Positions 18,724 to 28,694 of a DNA stretch of 64,000 bases are shown in pieces. The notes beneath the pieces are model-generated. The model was not told the origin of the DNA. It ran no database searches and saw only the letters and a list, made by a program, of their open reading frames with translations. The position numbers and the translations under genes were made by a program. The stretch's first letter is position 1, and each line of letters opens with the position of its first letter. The stretch spans positions 1,634,591 through 1,698,590 of the forward strand of contig BPHB01000001.1 of NCBI GenBank assembly GCA_026003335.1, written 5' to 3'. Source of the stretch: Chitinophagales bacterium. Lineage in GTDB: Bacteria; Bacteroidota; Bacteroidia; Chitinophagales; CAIOSU01.

Positions 18724-19992
18724 ATGCACATTCTGTTGCTGGGGGGCGGAGGACGCGAACATGCCTTTGCCTGGAAAATAGCACAAAGCCGTTTTTGTAA
18801 AAAGTTATTTATTGCTCCGGGAAACGGGGGCACGCTTCAGCTGGGCGAAAACGTAACACTGCAGGTCAATGACTTTGCAGAGGTTGAACGGCTGGTGATT
18901 CGTGAGAAAATTGATATGGTTGTGGTCGGTCCTGAAGATCCGCTGGTAAACGGCATTGTGGATTATTTTCAGGCCAGCAGGGGCCTACAGCATGTGCCTG
19001 TGATAGGTCCTCCGCAGGCGGGTGCACAACTGGAAGGGAGTAAAGCCTTCTCCAAGAAGTTTATGCAACGGCATGGAATTCCCACGGCTCCTTACCTGGA
19101 AGTGCAGCAGTCCACGCTGGAGGAAGGCTTGGCTTTTATTGACCAGCTTCAGCTTCCGGTTGTTTTGAAAGCTGACGGCCTGGCTGCCGGGAAAGGAGTG
19201 TTGATTTGCCCGAGCCACAAGGATGCCCGCGAGCAGCTTTCCCTAATGCTCAATGGCCTTTTTGGCAAGGCCAGCCAAAAGGTGATTATTGAGCAGTTTC
19301 TCTCCGGAAAGGAGTTTTCGGTATTTATTCTCACTGACGGACGAAGCTATAAGTTGCTGCCGGAAGCTAAAGACTATAAGCGTGTGGGAGAAGGAGATAG
19401 CGGCCCCAACACCGGAGGTATGGGAGCTGTTTCTCCGGTGCCTTTTGTCAGCTCTGCCATGCTCAATAAAGTAGAGCAAAAAATTATACTCCCTACTCTT
19501 AATGGTCTGCGTAAGGAAGGCATATCCTATAAGGGGTTTCTCTATTTCGGGCTTATGCAAGTTGCTGATGAACCATATGTAATTGAGTATAACTGCCGGA
19601 TGGGGGACCCGGAAACTCAGGTAGTGCTTCCCCGCATAGAATCGGATTTAATAGAATTATTCCGTTTGGCAGTTGAAGGTAATTTAGACCAGGCTGACTT
19701 AAAGATCAAGCCGCAAACCTGTGCTACGGTTGTGCTTGCTTCAAAGGGCTATCCGGGCAGTTATGAAAAAGGCAAAGAGATACAGGGGGCCTCTTCAGTT
19801 AAAGACTGTATGGTTTTTCATGCCGGCACGCAATGGGTAAACGGTAGGCTCGTGACCAGTGGGGGGCGTGTGATGTCCGTATCGGCCTATGGGAATGATT
19901 TCCGGACGGCCATCCAGAATGTTTATTCCTGCGTTGGCAAACTAAGCTTTGACGGCATGTATTACCGTTCTGACATTGGATTTGACTTATAG
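18724..19992 (+). CDS. purD: Phosphoribosylamine--glycine ligase
   Basis: This is GAR synthetase, the second step of purine biosynthesis, which joins glycine to phosphoribosylamine with ATP. The N-terminus MHILLLGGGGREHAFAWKIA is the family signature. The ATP-grasp domain follows with VVLKADGLAAGKGV, and with the conserved GEGDSGPNTGGMGAVSP and YNCRMGDPETQ. The length of 422 is as expected. It stands alone and is divergent from secA. Confidence 0.97.
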   Translation: MHILLLGGGGREHAFAWKIAQSRFCKKLFIAPGNGGTLQLGENVTLQVNDFAEVERLVIREKIDMVVVGPEDPLVNGIVDYFQASRGLQHVPVIGPPQAGAQLEGSKAFSKKFMQRHGIPTAPYLEVQQSTLEEGLAFIDQLQLPVVLKADGLAAGKGVLICPSHKDAREQLSLMLNGLFGKASQKVIIEQFLSGKEFSVFILTDGRSYKLLPEAKDYKRVGEGDSGPNTGGMGAVSPVPFVSSAMLNKVEQKIILPTLNGLRKEGISYKGFLYFGLMQVADEPYVIEYNCRMGDPETQVVLPRIESDLIELFRLAVEGNLDQADLKIKPQTCATVVLASKGYPGSYEKGKEIQGASSVKDCMVFHAGTQWVNGRLVTSGGRVMSVSAYGNDFRTAIQNVYSCVGKLSFDGMYYRSDIGFDL

Positions 19993-20017
19993 TCTCGTTT
20001 TTTTATATGTCGGCCCC

Positions 20018-20056
20018 AAAAAAATCAGCGGGCTAATATTTTCCTTAGCCCGCTGA
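20018..20056 (-). terminator. Rho-independent terminator (reverse strand)
   Basis: A perfect 12-bp inverted repeat, TCAGCGGGCTAA (20025-20036) and TTAGCCCGCTGA (20045-20056), encloses an 8-base loop. On the reverse strand it is followed by seven T residues (20024-20018). It sits 36 bases past the stop of the 57-residue gene and would end the transcript that starts at the giant beta-helix gene. It may also help end purD from the other side. Confidence 0.8.
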
Positions 20057-20092
20057 CAGGATTATTTGATTTTCTATCTTCTCCTGCTGCGC

Positions 20093-20266
20093 TCAGAGCT
20101 CCTTTTTATTAGCAGAGTCATATATCTTCTTCCCTACAAGAACCCCTCCTCCGGCAAGCAATAACCACGATGCCGGATCCAAAGGCACTGCACTGGGCGG
20201 AGGTGCCTGCGCCAACACCGGCACTGCCACACCCACCATACATAGGAAAATCAGAAGTTTTCTCAT
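20093..20266 (-). CDS. Small PID-CTERM-like membrane peptide
   Basis: This 57-codon gene starts with ATG at 20266 and stops at 20093. The first 20 residues are a clear signal peptide (MRKLLIFLCMVGVAVPVLAQ). A Pro-rich spacer (APPPSAVPLDPAS) follows, then a Gly/Leu hydrophobic helix (WLLLAGGGVLVG) and a basic end (KKIYDSANKKEL). The layout, short acidic Pro-x-Asp element, hydrophobic helix and KKxYD, resembles the PID-CTERM micro-proteins annotated in many Bacteroidota, whose sorting role is proposed rather than proven. It is 43 bases downstream of the 2697-residue secreted protein on the same strand and is followed by a strong terminator, so the two probably share a transcript. Confidence 0.75.
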   Translation of the reverse strand: MRKLLIFLCMVGVAVPVLAQAPPPSAVPLDPASWLLLAGGGVLVGKKIYDSANKKEL

Positions 20267-20309
20267 TTCGCTTGTTTTTTATTTACCGATTATTAAAGTT
20301 ACTACTATT

Positions 20310-23300
20310 CTACTGTCCCAGCATCACTTTCACCACCTGAATTTTGTTGTGGACTGTGACTTTTACAAAGTACTGTCCTGCTGCCGGGGCTGTCAGGTGT
20401 ATTTTGTACCGTCCTTGTGTGGATACTCTGGAGGTATAAACTTCCTGACCCAGCACATCATATACTGCAACTTCACCTACACCCGCTTCCGGCATATTCA
20501 GATTGACATAAATCGTTTGATGATGCCCGTATATCTTAAGTTCTTCCTCTGCGGTGCCGCCTATGCCGGTAGTGGTTTGTTTCAATACCTCAATAGTTGC
20601 ATACATGTTGCTGTAGCAATCTGCATTCCGCGCTCTCAGTTTTACCACATACGTGCCCGGCTCTGCATAGGTGTGTACGGGATTTATTGTGTCCGTTACG
20701 ACAGTGCCATCCCCAAAGTCCCACTCATAATCCTGAGCGCCTGTGGAGAGATTGGTAAACTGAATGGTTTCACCTGCCAATACTGCCGGCTGGGACATTG
20801 TGAAAGCAGCCTGCACCATTTGCTTGCCATCTATCTGTACCGACCGCATGAATTGATAGCCATACTCATCGCTAAACTGCAGGGTGTACTCTCCGTCTTC
20901 CAGATTCCCAATGAAAGCGGTGCCGTTGAAGTCATTCCCCTTGGCTACCAGGTTGCCTTGAGCATCGGTTACGACATAGTTCCACTTCTTACTGCCATCC
21001 TGTACAAGGGTAATTTGTCCATCTGCTCCATTGCAGCTTTCACTCATTATGTTTATCTGCAGCGGTACATTAAAATGCAGATAAAAACGATCAGCTACCT
21101 GGGTGGGAGCGGCAAGTGCGAACGTATAGGTCGGATGCAAGCGCAGGTTGTGGAAGGTACCTGTCATACGATCTTCCAGGATGACTGCTACAGACTCATC
21201 CAAATTCTCCAACGCCTTAAGTCCAAAGGTGTATGTGCCTGCCAGCCCTGCATCCAGGCCCAGGGCAACCGTTTTGTCAGTAGTCAATGCACTTAATGCC
21301 TGTATCATATAGTCGGCATTACCTATCTTGGTATACAGCGCCAGATATTGATTGCCCCGCATCTTTTTAGCATCATAACCTAAATCATACCCATCGGTAG
21401 CATCATCAATAAAGGCTACCAGCACTTCATTATAGAGCCCATGATTGTTAGTGACATTCACCCAGAGCCGTTCAATGGGTTTCTGCCTGAAAAATACGGT
21501 ATTGGTTGTACTACGCATGCCGTTGTTGAAAGTAACCGTGGCAGTACCTGGATCAATTTTTTCTACGAAAAAGCCCTGACCAGTAGCAATATGACCGTTT
21601 GGCACTTTGGACGGATTGTTAGGTCCGGCAACACCTCCGGCACCACTCCATGCAGCGAAGTCAGTTTTGGAATAGCCTGCGCCTCCGGTAGCATCATCAT
21701 CCCAGAACCAGGTGACACCGGTAACGGTGCCATTGCCGAAGAAGGGGGGGCCTGCAGGACCGTTAACATTCATGAACTCCGTAGCACTCATTGCCGAGGG
21801 GAAGGGATTGCCCAGCAGGTTGTAGGGTACACCATTAGCTCCTGAGCCTGCTTTAATGGTTACATTAATCGCAGGATTGGTATTGAGGTGATCAGCCTGA
21901 CCGATAAATTGCACCGTTCCGGCCTGTACAGAAATATATCCAATTCCCGCCTGCATAGCTCCGCTAACGGGAACCCATCCTCTCTGCAGGCCAATGGTGG
22001 TGTTAGGATCAGTGGCCAGTAACGGATCATAATAGTGCGTGCGCTGACCGAGTGCACTCAAATCAACTCCGGAAAGCGGACTGCCCCAGAAGTTCCATAA
22101 GCGTGGTGAGTTAAACCCTACCCTCTTCATGGTGATGGGATGCGCACTGATATTACCTGTGTATGTAGGCGAACCGGCTCCATGCATCAGCTGCCCGCCC
22201 GGTTCCAACGTAAGGTTTCCATTGGTGTTCAGGGTAGCTCCCGTAGCAATGGCTACCAGCCCATTGAATGAAACCGGACCATTCAAAGACTGAGTGCCTG
22301 CTTTGGAAAACACCATAGTTCCGCTTCCCATATTCACTGCAGCCGTATTGTTGATATCTCCGTAAATCCGCAGCTGGGCATTGTTCACATTGGTTACGGT
22401 TATCGTACCTCCAGGGTTAAGCGTTATGTCTCTGACTTCTGCAAAGCCCGGACCGGTAATTTCAGGGAAATGTGGGGCTCCGCTGGGAATCACAACGTCT
22501 GTGGTGGAGGTGGGAACCACTCCGCTGCACCAGTTAGCCGGTGTGAACCAGTCGGTGCTGATCGTACCGATCCAAGCGTTTGCAACACAGAATTCATACG
22601 CACCCGGATCAGGTCCTACCGAAGCTCTGCTATTACCCAGTATGTCATCGGCAACGCCCACGCTGGCCCCGGAACCGTCAATGGATGACACCGTTGGCGT
22701 GAAGTTCCCTACCCCCGGATTGGCAAACACCGGATTCACATTAAGCCCATTGACATCTTTTCCTGCTGCCTGCCATGCTGCAAACGAGGTATATTGGGCA
22801 GCTCCCAATTCCCCGAAGTACAGGCTTCCGGTAGCCCCGGGGCCGAAGAATAACACGTTGTTATTGGCATCCAGCAGGGGACCATTATCTACATCTGTCA
22901 CATCAATGAGCCACTTACTGCCAGTGCCGCCCCGGTTGATATAGAAGATATTGTTCTTTACAGGATGTGCAACATTTGAGTTGCTTGTTGTACCCCAGTA
23001 ATATGCCCGGGTGGTTCCGCTGCCGGAATAAGATGCATCGTCCAGCACGATAGTATTGTGATAGATGCTCACCGTGGCATTGGAGCTAACGTTATCATAG
23101 ATTCCATACTGACTGGATGAGCCGGTAGTAGTCCAGTTGTAAATCAGGTTATTCCTGATGGTCCCGGAAGAGTTGTAGGTAGAGTTGCCCAACACGCGGA
23201 TACCATAGGTACTGGAGCCGCTGGTGATGGTATGGATGCGGTTTTTCTCAATCACATAATTCTCTGTGGCGTTCCAGAAATAAATGCCTGTGTAAGTGGT

Positions 23301-26300
23301 GGTGGTAGTTAAGGTGGGCCGGGAAATGTTGTTGCCGCTCACCGTGGCATTGGTTACGCCCAGGAACTGGATGCCTTCTGCATGCTGGTCAATCAAAGTA
23401 TTGTTGATTACAGCAATATCCGAATGCCGCTCAGCCACAGGAAAGTCTCCCACAATGATGATTCCGTTGCCTCCGCCATTCACTGTATTTCCGGAAATGG
23501 TGACGTTCGTGCTGGGGGGCAGGGTTCCTGTGAGGTAACTGGATGAGCCTGCAGTTGAAATGCCCGCACCGGCAGTGCTGCTGGAGATACTCAGCGGGAT
23601 GTTAATAGTATTGTTGCTGATGGTGAGGTTGGAGGCCCCGTCAATGATGTTAATACCGTAGCCATTGTTGGCATCCAATGCATTAATTACCAGATTATCT
23701 ACGGTAAGGTAATTGACTCCGCTTAATACAAGCGTAGCAATTTCCGGTCTGCTGGTAGTGGTGGCATCATATTGCAACACCTGGCCATTACCATTCAAGG
23801 TAACCGTATTTACGGAGCTGGTATTGGGGATTGCATTGATTACAACATGCTCGGTGTAGGGCCCGTTGGAAACATTGATAGTTACCGCCCCGCACACACC
23901 GAAAGCGGAGAGGTCATCAAAAATGGATTGGAAGGTTTGATAGTTGGTTCCGGAGGCGGCTGCAGCGCTGTTAATGGTGTACGAGCCTGAAAAGCCTTTT
24001 CTCCATCCGGAATACGAAAAGCCGTCATTGGAGGGATTGGGGTCGGCAACACCATTGGGAAGTGAAGATGTTGCCGAGAAATTGTAAAGCGTATTGTTTG
24101 CGATGGAGATAGTCCCCAGGGTAACATTCGTGCTTGCACCTCCGGCCAGCGAGCCTGACCAGTTAACCTGTGTCTGCGATACGCTATTCACAGTCCAATC
24201 AATTTTCACGCTGGTCAGGGTGGCTGTACCCGCATTTGTCAACGTAAAGACCACATCCAGCGTAGCCCCACACGATGAGGCAAGCGAGGGCACTACAAAA
24301 GCCGAGATGGCCGCATCATTGGCAGCAGGGTCAAACTGATAGGCGCCAATATCATAGTCTGGCACTCGTGAATTACCTAAAATATCTACCGTAACACCAC
24401 CATAGGCAATACCCTTGTTATTAATAATACCATTTGTAGGTCTTCTAAGCGTTGCCGATTCAAAGAACGGATTGGCTGAATAGGAATTGGCATCGGCTCC
24501 ATATCCGGAGTTTTGCCAGTCGCTCATCGTGGTATAAGCAGTTGATCCCCTGGAAGCCACATCACCCGAAGGAACATAAATAACGTTATAGTTGCTGTTC
24601 ATGGAAGAGGTAGAGGTTCCAAAAGCAAGGCCGGTGCTGCCGGCTGAAGGTTGCGTGATGCTGAAGATGTTGTTTCTGAGGATGACCCCCAGGTTGCTCA
24701 GACTTTCCACGAAACCTTTGAGTGTGCCGGTGGTGGCATTGGCATCGTCCATGGAAATGGTATTAAAGAAAATTTCCCCGGCCACGCGTGCTTCTATACC
24801 GGTCATGTTGCCTGTCTGCGAGCGCAGATCATAGATTACGTTGTTATAAATCTTTGCCCCTGTCCCTCCAAACAAATAAATGCCGCGGTAGCTGCCGATA
24901 GTGTGTTCATGAGAGATCAGGTTGTTATATACCAACGGGTTCACATTTCCTGAGCCGGCAATCTGAATGGCATTCACCGTGGTGTTGGCTCCTGCACGCT
25001 TGTTTAAGGTGTTGCCACTGATCACTGCTCCGGTGGTGGACTGGAAGTAAATACCATTGGAGCTGAAATCGTAAATGGTGTTGTTTGAAACCACGATATT
25101 GCCTGCCAGACCCGGATTGCCTCCATATACATCTACCCCATAGCCTCCACCGGTGATGGTATTGCCGGTAATGGTGAGATTGCTATAGTCACCGGAAGTG
25201 AGGAAACTGGTTAGCGATGCAGAAGCAATCACACCGCCAAACAATGAAGATGTGAACCCGGTCAGGTCAATATTACAATTGGTGATGGATATATAATGGC
25301 CGGAGTTGTAGATGTGTACGCCCATTCCGCTGGTAGTAGACGTTGGGTCAACCGTGATGTTCAGGTTATTAATGGTAAGGCGGCTTACATCGGTGAGGCG
25401 GATGACATGACGGTCAGTGGTGTTGGTTATCGCCCGTATTGTTTCTCCATTCCCTTGAATGGTAACGGTGTTGGTGGCGCTTACTCCGGGTATGGTAGTG
25501 AATGTTACCTGCTCATTATACGGACCCGAGCCCGGCACAACCGTAATGGTCACCGGCCCGCTCACTCCGCAGGTGGCCAGACGGTCAGCGGCAGCCTGAA
25601 AACTGGTAAAGTTGGTGGAGGAGGCCGCAGCGCCTTTGTTGATGGTGTAGGCACCGCTCAAAGCCTGGCACACGGCAACCGTTGCAGTGGTATCATTGGT
25701 CTGAGAATTGTCGGTAATCCCATTGACAGAATTGATGTAAGCCCGAAGCTCTGAATAAGTCCCCACGTTAAATGGAGTAGTGAAATTCAGGTTGACATTA
25801 TTACCTGTTGTCAGGCTGAGCCCGGTAAAATTCTGCGTTACCGGAGTAATGCCGTCCGTATAGGTAAGATTGACACTGGTAATAGTAGTGGATGAGGTGT
25901 TGGAAATGTTTACCGTAACGGTAGTTGGGCCAGCGGGGGTTGGACCGGAAGGCGACACCCAGGTAATAGCCGCATCCAATCCTAAAGCAGTCCATTCAAT
26001 AGCGCCCGGATCAGGGTTGGTTGCACTGCGGGCTGTTCCGAAAAAGTCATCCGTGATGTCAATGGCATATCCTCCGGCAGTGCTAATCGGGGTTGCAAAA
26101 TTGCCTGCCGAGGTGGCTGTCGGGGTATAATCGTCATTGGAAGGATCATTGAATGACGGGGAAGTATCCTTTGAATTCGCATCCTTGCCGGTGGCGGTAT
26201 TCCATGCCGCCTGAGTAGCATAGCCTGTTGACCCGTTGTAACCAAAGAAATTATTGGAACCTGTTCCGGAAATATAAATCACATTGTAATCAGAATCATC

Positions 26301-28403
26301 CAGCTGACCGGAGGAGCCATAACTGATCCCTCGCCTGGTGCCGGTGGTCCATGACGGGCCATCCTTCGTGATGACCACAATGTTGTTTTTAAACTCATTA
26401 CCGGCATTGGAGGTGTTGCCGCTGGTATAATAGCCGTAGGTCAATCCTGTGGTGGTAGGTGCATTCTGCTGGTCAAAAACGATGGTATTGTAAAATACCT
26501 TCAGGTAGGTATTATCAAAATTGTAGATGCCATACATACCCTGTGTAGTACCTGCAAAATCGAAACTGTAAATAAGGTTGTTGTAAATAAAATTCGCATC
26601 GGCTTCAGAAGTGCCGGCATCATTGCCGGTAAGATAGATGCCATAAGGATTGGTAGTGGTCGTGCTGTTGGCATAGGGGTCATAGATGCGGTTTTTATAG
26701 ACCTTGCACCGGATGTTATCGGTAGTCATGTAGATGCCATAAAAACCCCCGGTGGCAGATAAGGTTGGCCGGTGAAGCTGGTTTTGATAGACCAAAGCCC
26801 CGTCCAGAGTGCTCAGGTAAATTCCGTAGGAATAATAGTCCTTAATGTCGTTACCGCTGATGACATTACCGGTGCATCCGGTTCCGTTGCCGTTGAAGTA
26901 GATGCCATGGTAGCTGCCGGTAATGGTGTTTCCGCTAAAGGTATTGTTATTAAGATTAGCACCGGCTGTGCTATAGCTTGTTGCTGACCCGTTGGCCAAA
27001 ATACCCACTGCATTCCCTGCCGTGCTGCTGGCCGGCACGGTGATGTTGCAGTTTGAAATCGTGTTGTTGCTGGCTGAATTATAGAGCTGCACCCCCCAGC
27101 CGTAGGTGGCATCGGTGCTGTTGATATTAAGCTGATTGATTGTCAAATACTGTGTGCCGTTGAGCGCAAAAACCGCCCTGCTGGAAGAGGTGGCCGCAAA
27201 GTTGACTGTGCGGTTGTTGCCGTTGATGGTGATGGTGTTGGTGCTGCTGGAGCCTGCAATATTGTTGAATACCACGGTAGCTGATTCATTAAAGGGTCCA
27301 TTCTGCACCGTAAAGGTTACCGGCCCGCTGATGCCGCAGGTATTCAAAAAATCAGCAGCATGGGCGAAGGTGGCAAAGTTGGTGCCTCCTGTGGTAGCTG
27401 CACTGTTAATGGTGTAGGCGCCAGAGAGGGCGCTGCAGATTTTAACGGTTGCTGTCCCCAGATCATTGGCGGTGTTGGCGTCTGCACTTCCATTGGGATT
27501 GGATGTTTGCGCCAGAATCACGTAATAGCCTAAAGTGGAAAAATTATAGGTGCCCAAGGTAACGGTGGTGGAGCTGTTGCTGGCCAGGGAACCCGTCCAG
27601 TTGTAAGTATTCCCCAGCGAGCCGATCCCCCAGTTGATGGTGACACTGGTGAGAGTGGCGGTGCCATGGTTTCTGAGTGTTACTTCCACGTTATGTATAC
27701 CCGGAGCGGTGCCATCCACCGGGGCATCTACCGAAACGATGCCGGCATCATTGGCGGCTGTGGAGACAACATCAAAACCAAAGTTGGCGCGCGTGGTTGT
27801 CAAGGTACCCGTTGTGTTCGTCACAGTGCTGGTATATAGTTTTCTGTTGGTGCCGGAGGCATCAGAGGTGCCGGTTCTCACGGCCCAGCTGGTGCTGGTA
27901 GGGCTGGTGCTCCATCTGGTCTCCACTACCACACTTTGATTGGGGTCGTAACCGGTGAAAGGAGTAGTAAGCGGTATCGCAAACCAGTCGCCAGCAGTGC
28001 CTGCCGGAATGGTTATGCTGCCGGAGAAGTTGGCCGGTCCCGGAGGAGTGAGAAAAGTAGTGGTTAAACTCGTGGCTGTGGTTTGCCAGATATACACCTC
28101 CAGATCCGTGAAGGTCTGGGCAGTAGTGCTATTGTACATAAAGTACACTTTATCAATATTCCCCGATGCTGAAGGAAACCCCAGGTCGGCAGGCGTGTAA
28201 AGCTGCTGGGTTTTTCTGGCACTGGTGGAGCCCAGTTGGAAAGTCGTATTGCTGGTGCCGCTATTGTTTCTTGAAACAAATGTCTGTGCGTAAACATCCG
28301 CAGATAACAGAACACAGCCTGTGCTGAATAATGCACTGATAACAATAAAGCTTAATGCGCGGACATTGAAGCAGCGTATCAAACAATCAAAACCGTTTCT
28401 CAT
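20310..28403 (-). CDS. Giant secreted beta-helix protein, T9SS type A cargo
   Basis: This 2697-residue surface or secreted protein has a signal peptide ending at DVYAQ (about residue 40). It contains three copies of a large unit, starting near residues 215, 810 and 1360. Each copy opens with a CARDB-like segment (NDAGIVSVDAP, DAAITWVSPSG, NDAAISAFVVP) and continues with SGxYTINxxAAxxGTNF and a long right-handed beta-helix with NNxIxNN-type coils (roughly 325-800, 910-1340, 1465-1930). A Trp/Asn-rich region from about 1940, a PKD domain near 2540-2605 (YEWDFGDGTV) and a type A sorting domain (2614-2697, ending QVVKVMLGQ) complete it. Beta-helices of this kind bind or cleave polysaccharides, but no catalytic motif is evident. 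It is divergent from the gene at 28695. Confidence 0.9.
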   Translation of the reverse strand: MRNGFDCLIRCFNVRALSFIVISALFSTGCVLLSADVYAQTFVSRNNSGTSNTTFQLGSTSARKTQQLYTPADLGFPSASGNIDKVYFMYNSTTAQTFTDLEVYIWQTTATSLTTTFLTPPGPANFSGSITIPAGTAGDWFAIPLTTPFTGYDPNQSVVVETRWSTSPTSTSWAVRTGTSDASGTNRKLYTSTVTNTTGTLTTTRANFGFDVVSTAANDAGIVSVDAPVDGTAPGIHNVEVTLRNHGTATLTSVTINWGIGSLGNTYNWTGSLASNSSTTVTLGTYNFSTLGYYVILAQTSNPNGSADANTANDLGTATVKICSALSGAYTINSAATTGGTNFATFAHAADFLNTCGISGPVTFTVQNGPFNESATVVFNNIAGSSSTNTITINGNNRTVNFAATSSSRAVFALNGTQYLTINQLNINSTDATYGWGVQLYNSASNNTISNCNITVPASSTAGNAVGILANGSATSYSTAGANLNNNTFSGNTITGSYHGIYFNGNGTGCTGNVISGNDIKDYYSYGIYLSTLDGALVYQNQLHRPTLSATGGFYGIYMTTDNIRCKVYKNRIYDPYANSTTTTNPYGIYLTGNDAGTSEADANFIYNNLIYSFDFAGTTQGMYGIYNFDNTYLKVFYNTIVFDQQNAPTTTGLTYGYYTSGNTSNAGNEFKNNIVVITKDGPSWTTGTRRGISYGSSGQLDDSDYNVIYISGTGSNNFFGYNGSTGYATQAAWNTATGKDANSKDTSPSFNDPSNDDYTPTATSAGNFATPISTAGGYAIDITDDFFGTARSATNPDPGAIEWTALGLDAAITWVSPSGPTPAGPTTVTVNISNTSSTTITSVNLTYTDGITPVTQNFTGLSLTTGNNVNLNFTTPFNVGTYSELRAYINSVNGITDNSQTNDTTATVAVCQALSGAYTINKGAAASSTNFTSFQAAADRLATCGVSGPVTITVVPGSGPYNEQVTFTTIPGVSATNTVTIQGNGETIRAITNTTDRHVIRLTDVSRLTINNLNITVDPTSTTSGMGVHIYNSGHYISITNCNIDLTGFTSSLFGGVIASASLTSFLTSGDYSNLTITGNTITGGGYGVDVYGGNPGLAGNIVVSNNTIYDFSSNGIYFQSTTGAVISGNTLNKRAGANTTVNAIQIAGSGNVNPLVYNNLISHEHTIGSYRGIYLFGGTGAKIYNNVIYDLRSQTGNMTGIEARVAGEIFFNTISMDDANATTGTLKGFVESLSNLGVILRNNIFSITQPSAGSTGLAFGTSTSSMNSNYNVIYVPSGDVASRGSTAYTTMSDWQNSGYGADANSYSANPFFESATLRRPTNGIINNKGIAYGGVTVDILGNSRVPDYDIGAYQFDPAANDAAISAFVVPSLASSCGATLDVVFTLTNAGTATLTSVKIDWTVNSVSQTQVNWSGSLAGGASTNVTLGTISIANNTLYNFSATSSLPNGVADPNPSNDGFSYSGWRKGFSGSYTINSAAAASGTNYQTFQSIFDDLSAFGVCGAVTINVSNGPYTEHVVINAIPNTSSVNTVTLNGNGQVLQYDATTTSRPEIATLVLSGVNYLTVDNLVINALDANNGYGINIIDGASNLTISNNTINIPLSISSSTAGAGISTAGSSSYLTGTLPPSTNVTISGNTVNGGGNGIIIVGDFPVAERHSDIAVINNTLIDQHAEGIQFLGVTNATVSGNNISRPTLTTTTTYTGIYFWNATENYVIEKNRIHTITSGSSTYGIRVLGNSTYNSSGTIRNNLIYNWTTTGSSSQYGIYDNVSSNATVSIYHNTIVLDDASYSGSGTTRAYYWGTTSNSNVAHPVKNNIFYINRGGTGSKWLIDVTDVDNGPLLDANNNVLFFGPGATGSLYFGELGAAQYTSFAAWQAAGKDVNGLNVNPVFANPGVGNFTPTVSSIDGSGASVGVADDILGNSRASVGPDPGAYEFCVANAWIGTISTDWFTPANWCSGVVPTSTTDVVIPSGAPHFPEITGPGFAEVRDITLNPGGTITVTNVNNAQLRIYGDINNTAAVNMGSGTMVFSKAGTQSLNGPVSFNGLVAIATGATLNTNGNLTLEPGGQLMHGAGSPTYTGNISAHPITMKRVGFNSPRLWNFWGSPLSGVDLSALGQRTHYYDPLLATDPNTTIGLQRGWVPVSGAMQAGIGYISVQAGTVQFIGQADHLNTNPAINVTIKAGSGANGVPYNLLGNPFPSAMSATEFMNVNGPAGPPFFGNGTVTGVTWFWDDDATGGAGYSKTDFAAWSGAGGVAGPNNPSKVPNGHIATGQGFFVEKIDPGTATVTFNNGMRSTTNTVFFRQKPIERLWVNVTNNHGLYNEVLVAFIDDATDGYDLGYDAKKMRGNQYLALYTKIGNADYMIQALSALTTDKTVALGLDAGLAGTYTFGLKALENLDESVAVILEDRMTGTFHNLRLHPTYTFALAAPTQVADRFYLHFNVPLQINIMSESCNGADGQITLVQDGSKKWNYVVTDAQGNLVAKGNDFNGTAFIGNLEDGEYTLQFSDEYGYQFMRSVQIDGKQMVQAAFTMSQPAVLAGETIQFTNLSTGAQDYEWDFGDGTVVTDTINPVHTYAEPGTYVVKLRARNADCYSNMYATIEVLKQTTTGIGGTAEEELKIYGHHQTIYVNLNMPEAGVGEVAVYDVLGQEVYTSRVSTQGRYKIHLTAPAAGQYFVKVTVHNKIQVVKVMLGQ

Positions 28404-28694
28404 GACGAGTGGGATTTAATATTTTTAAAAAATTTATGTTTCCTAGTTTACTGTACTTGCAGAATATACCTTAGGTTTTTTAAGGGATACTTCAATTTTG
28501 CATAGCGAAAGGTAGTAAGGAAGAGCAGAAGATGATAGCCTCATCTTTTAAAAGAAGTCAGGTCAGTAAAAACAAAAAGGGTAAAAATAAAATGGTTGAT
28601 TTTCAGTAATTTGCAAATAATAGGTTCGGATATTTTGCGCGAAAAATTTCTAAGTCTATATTTAAAATAAGGTCAGACATATAAAATTATCCGC

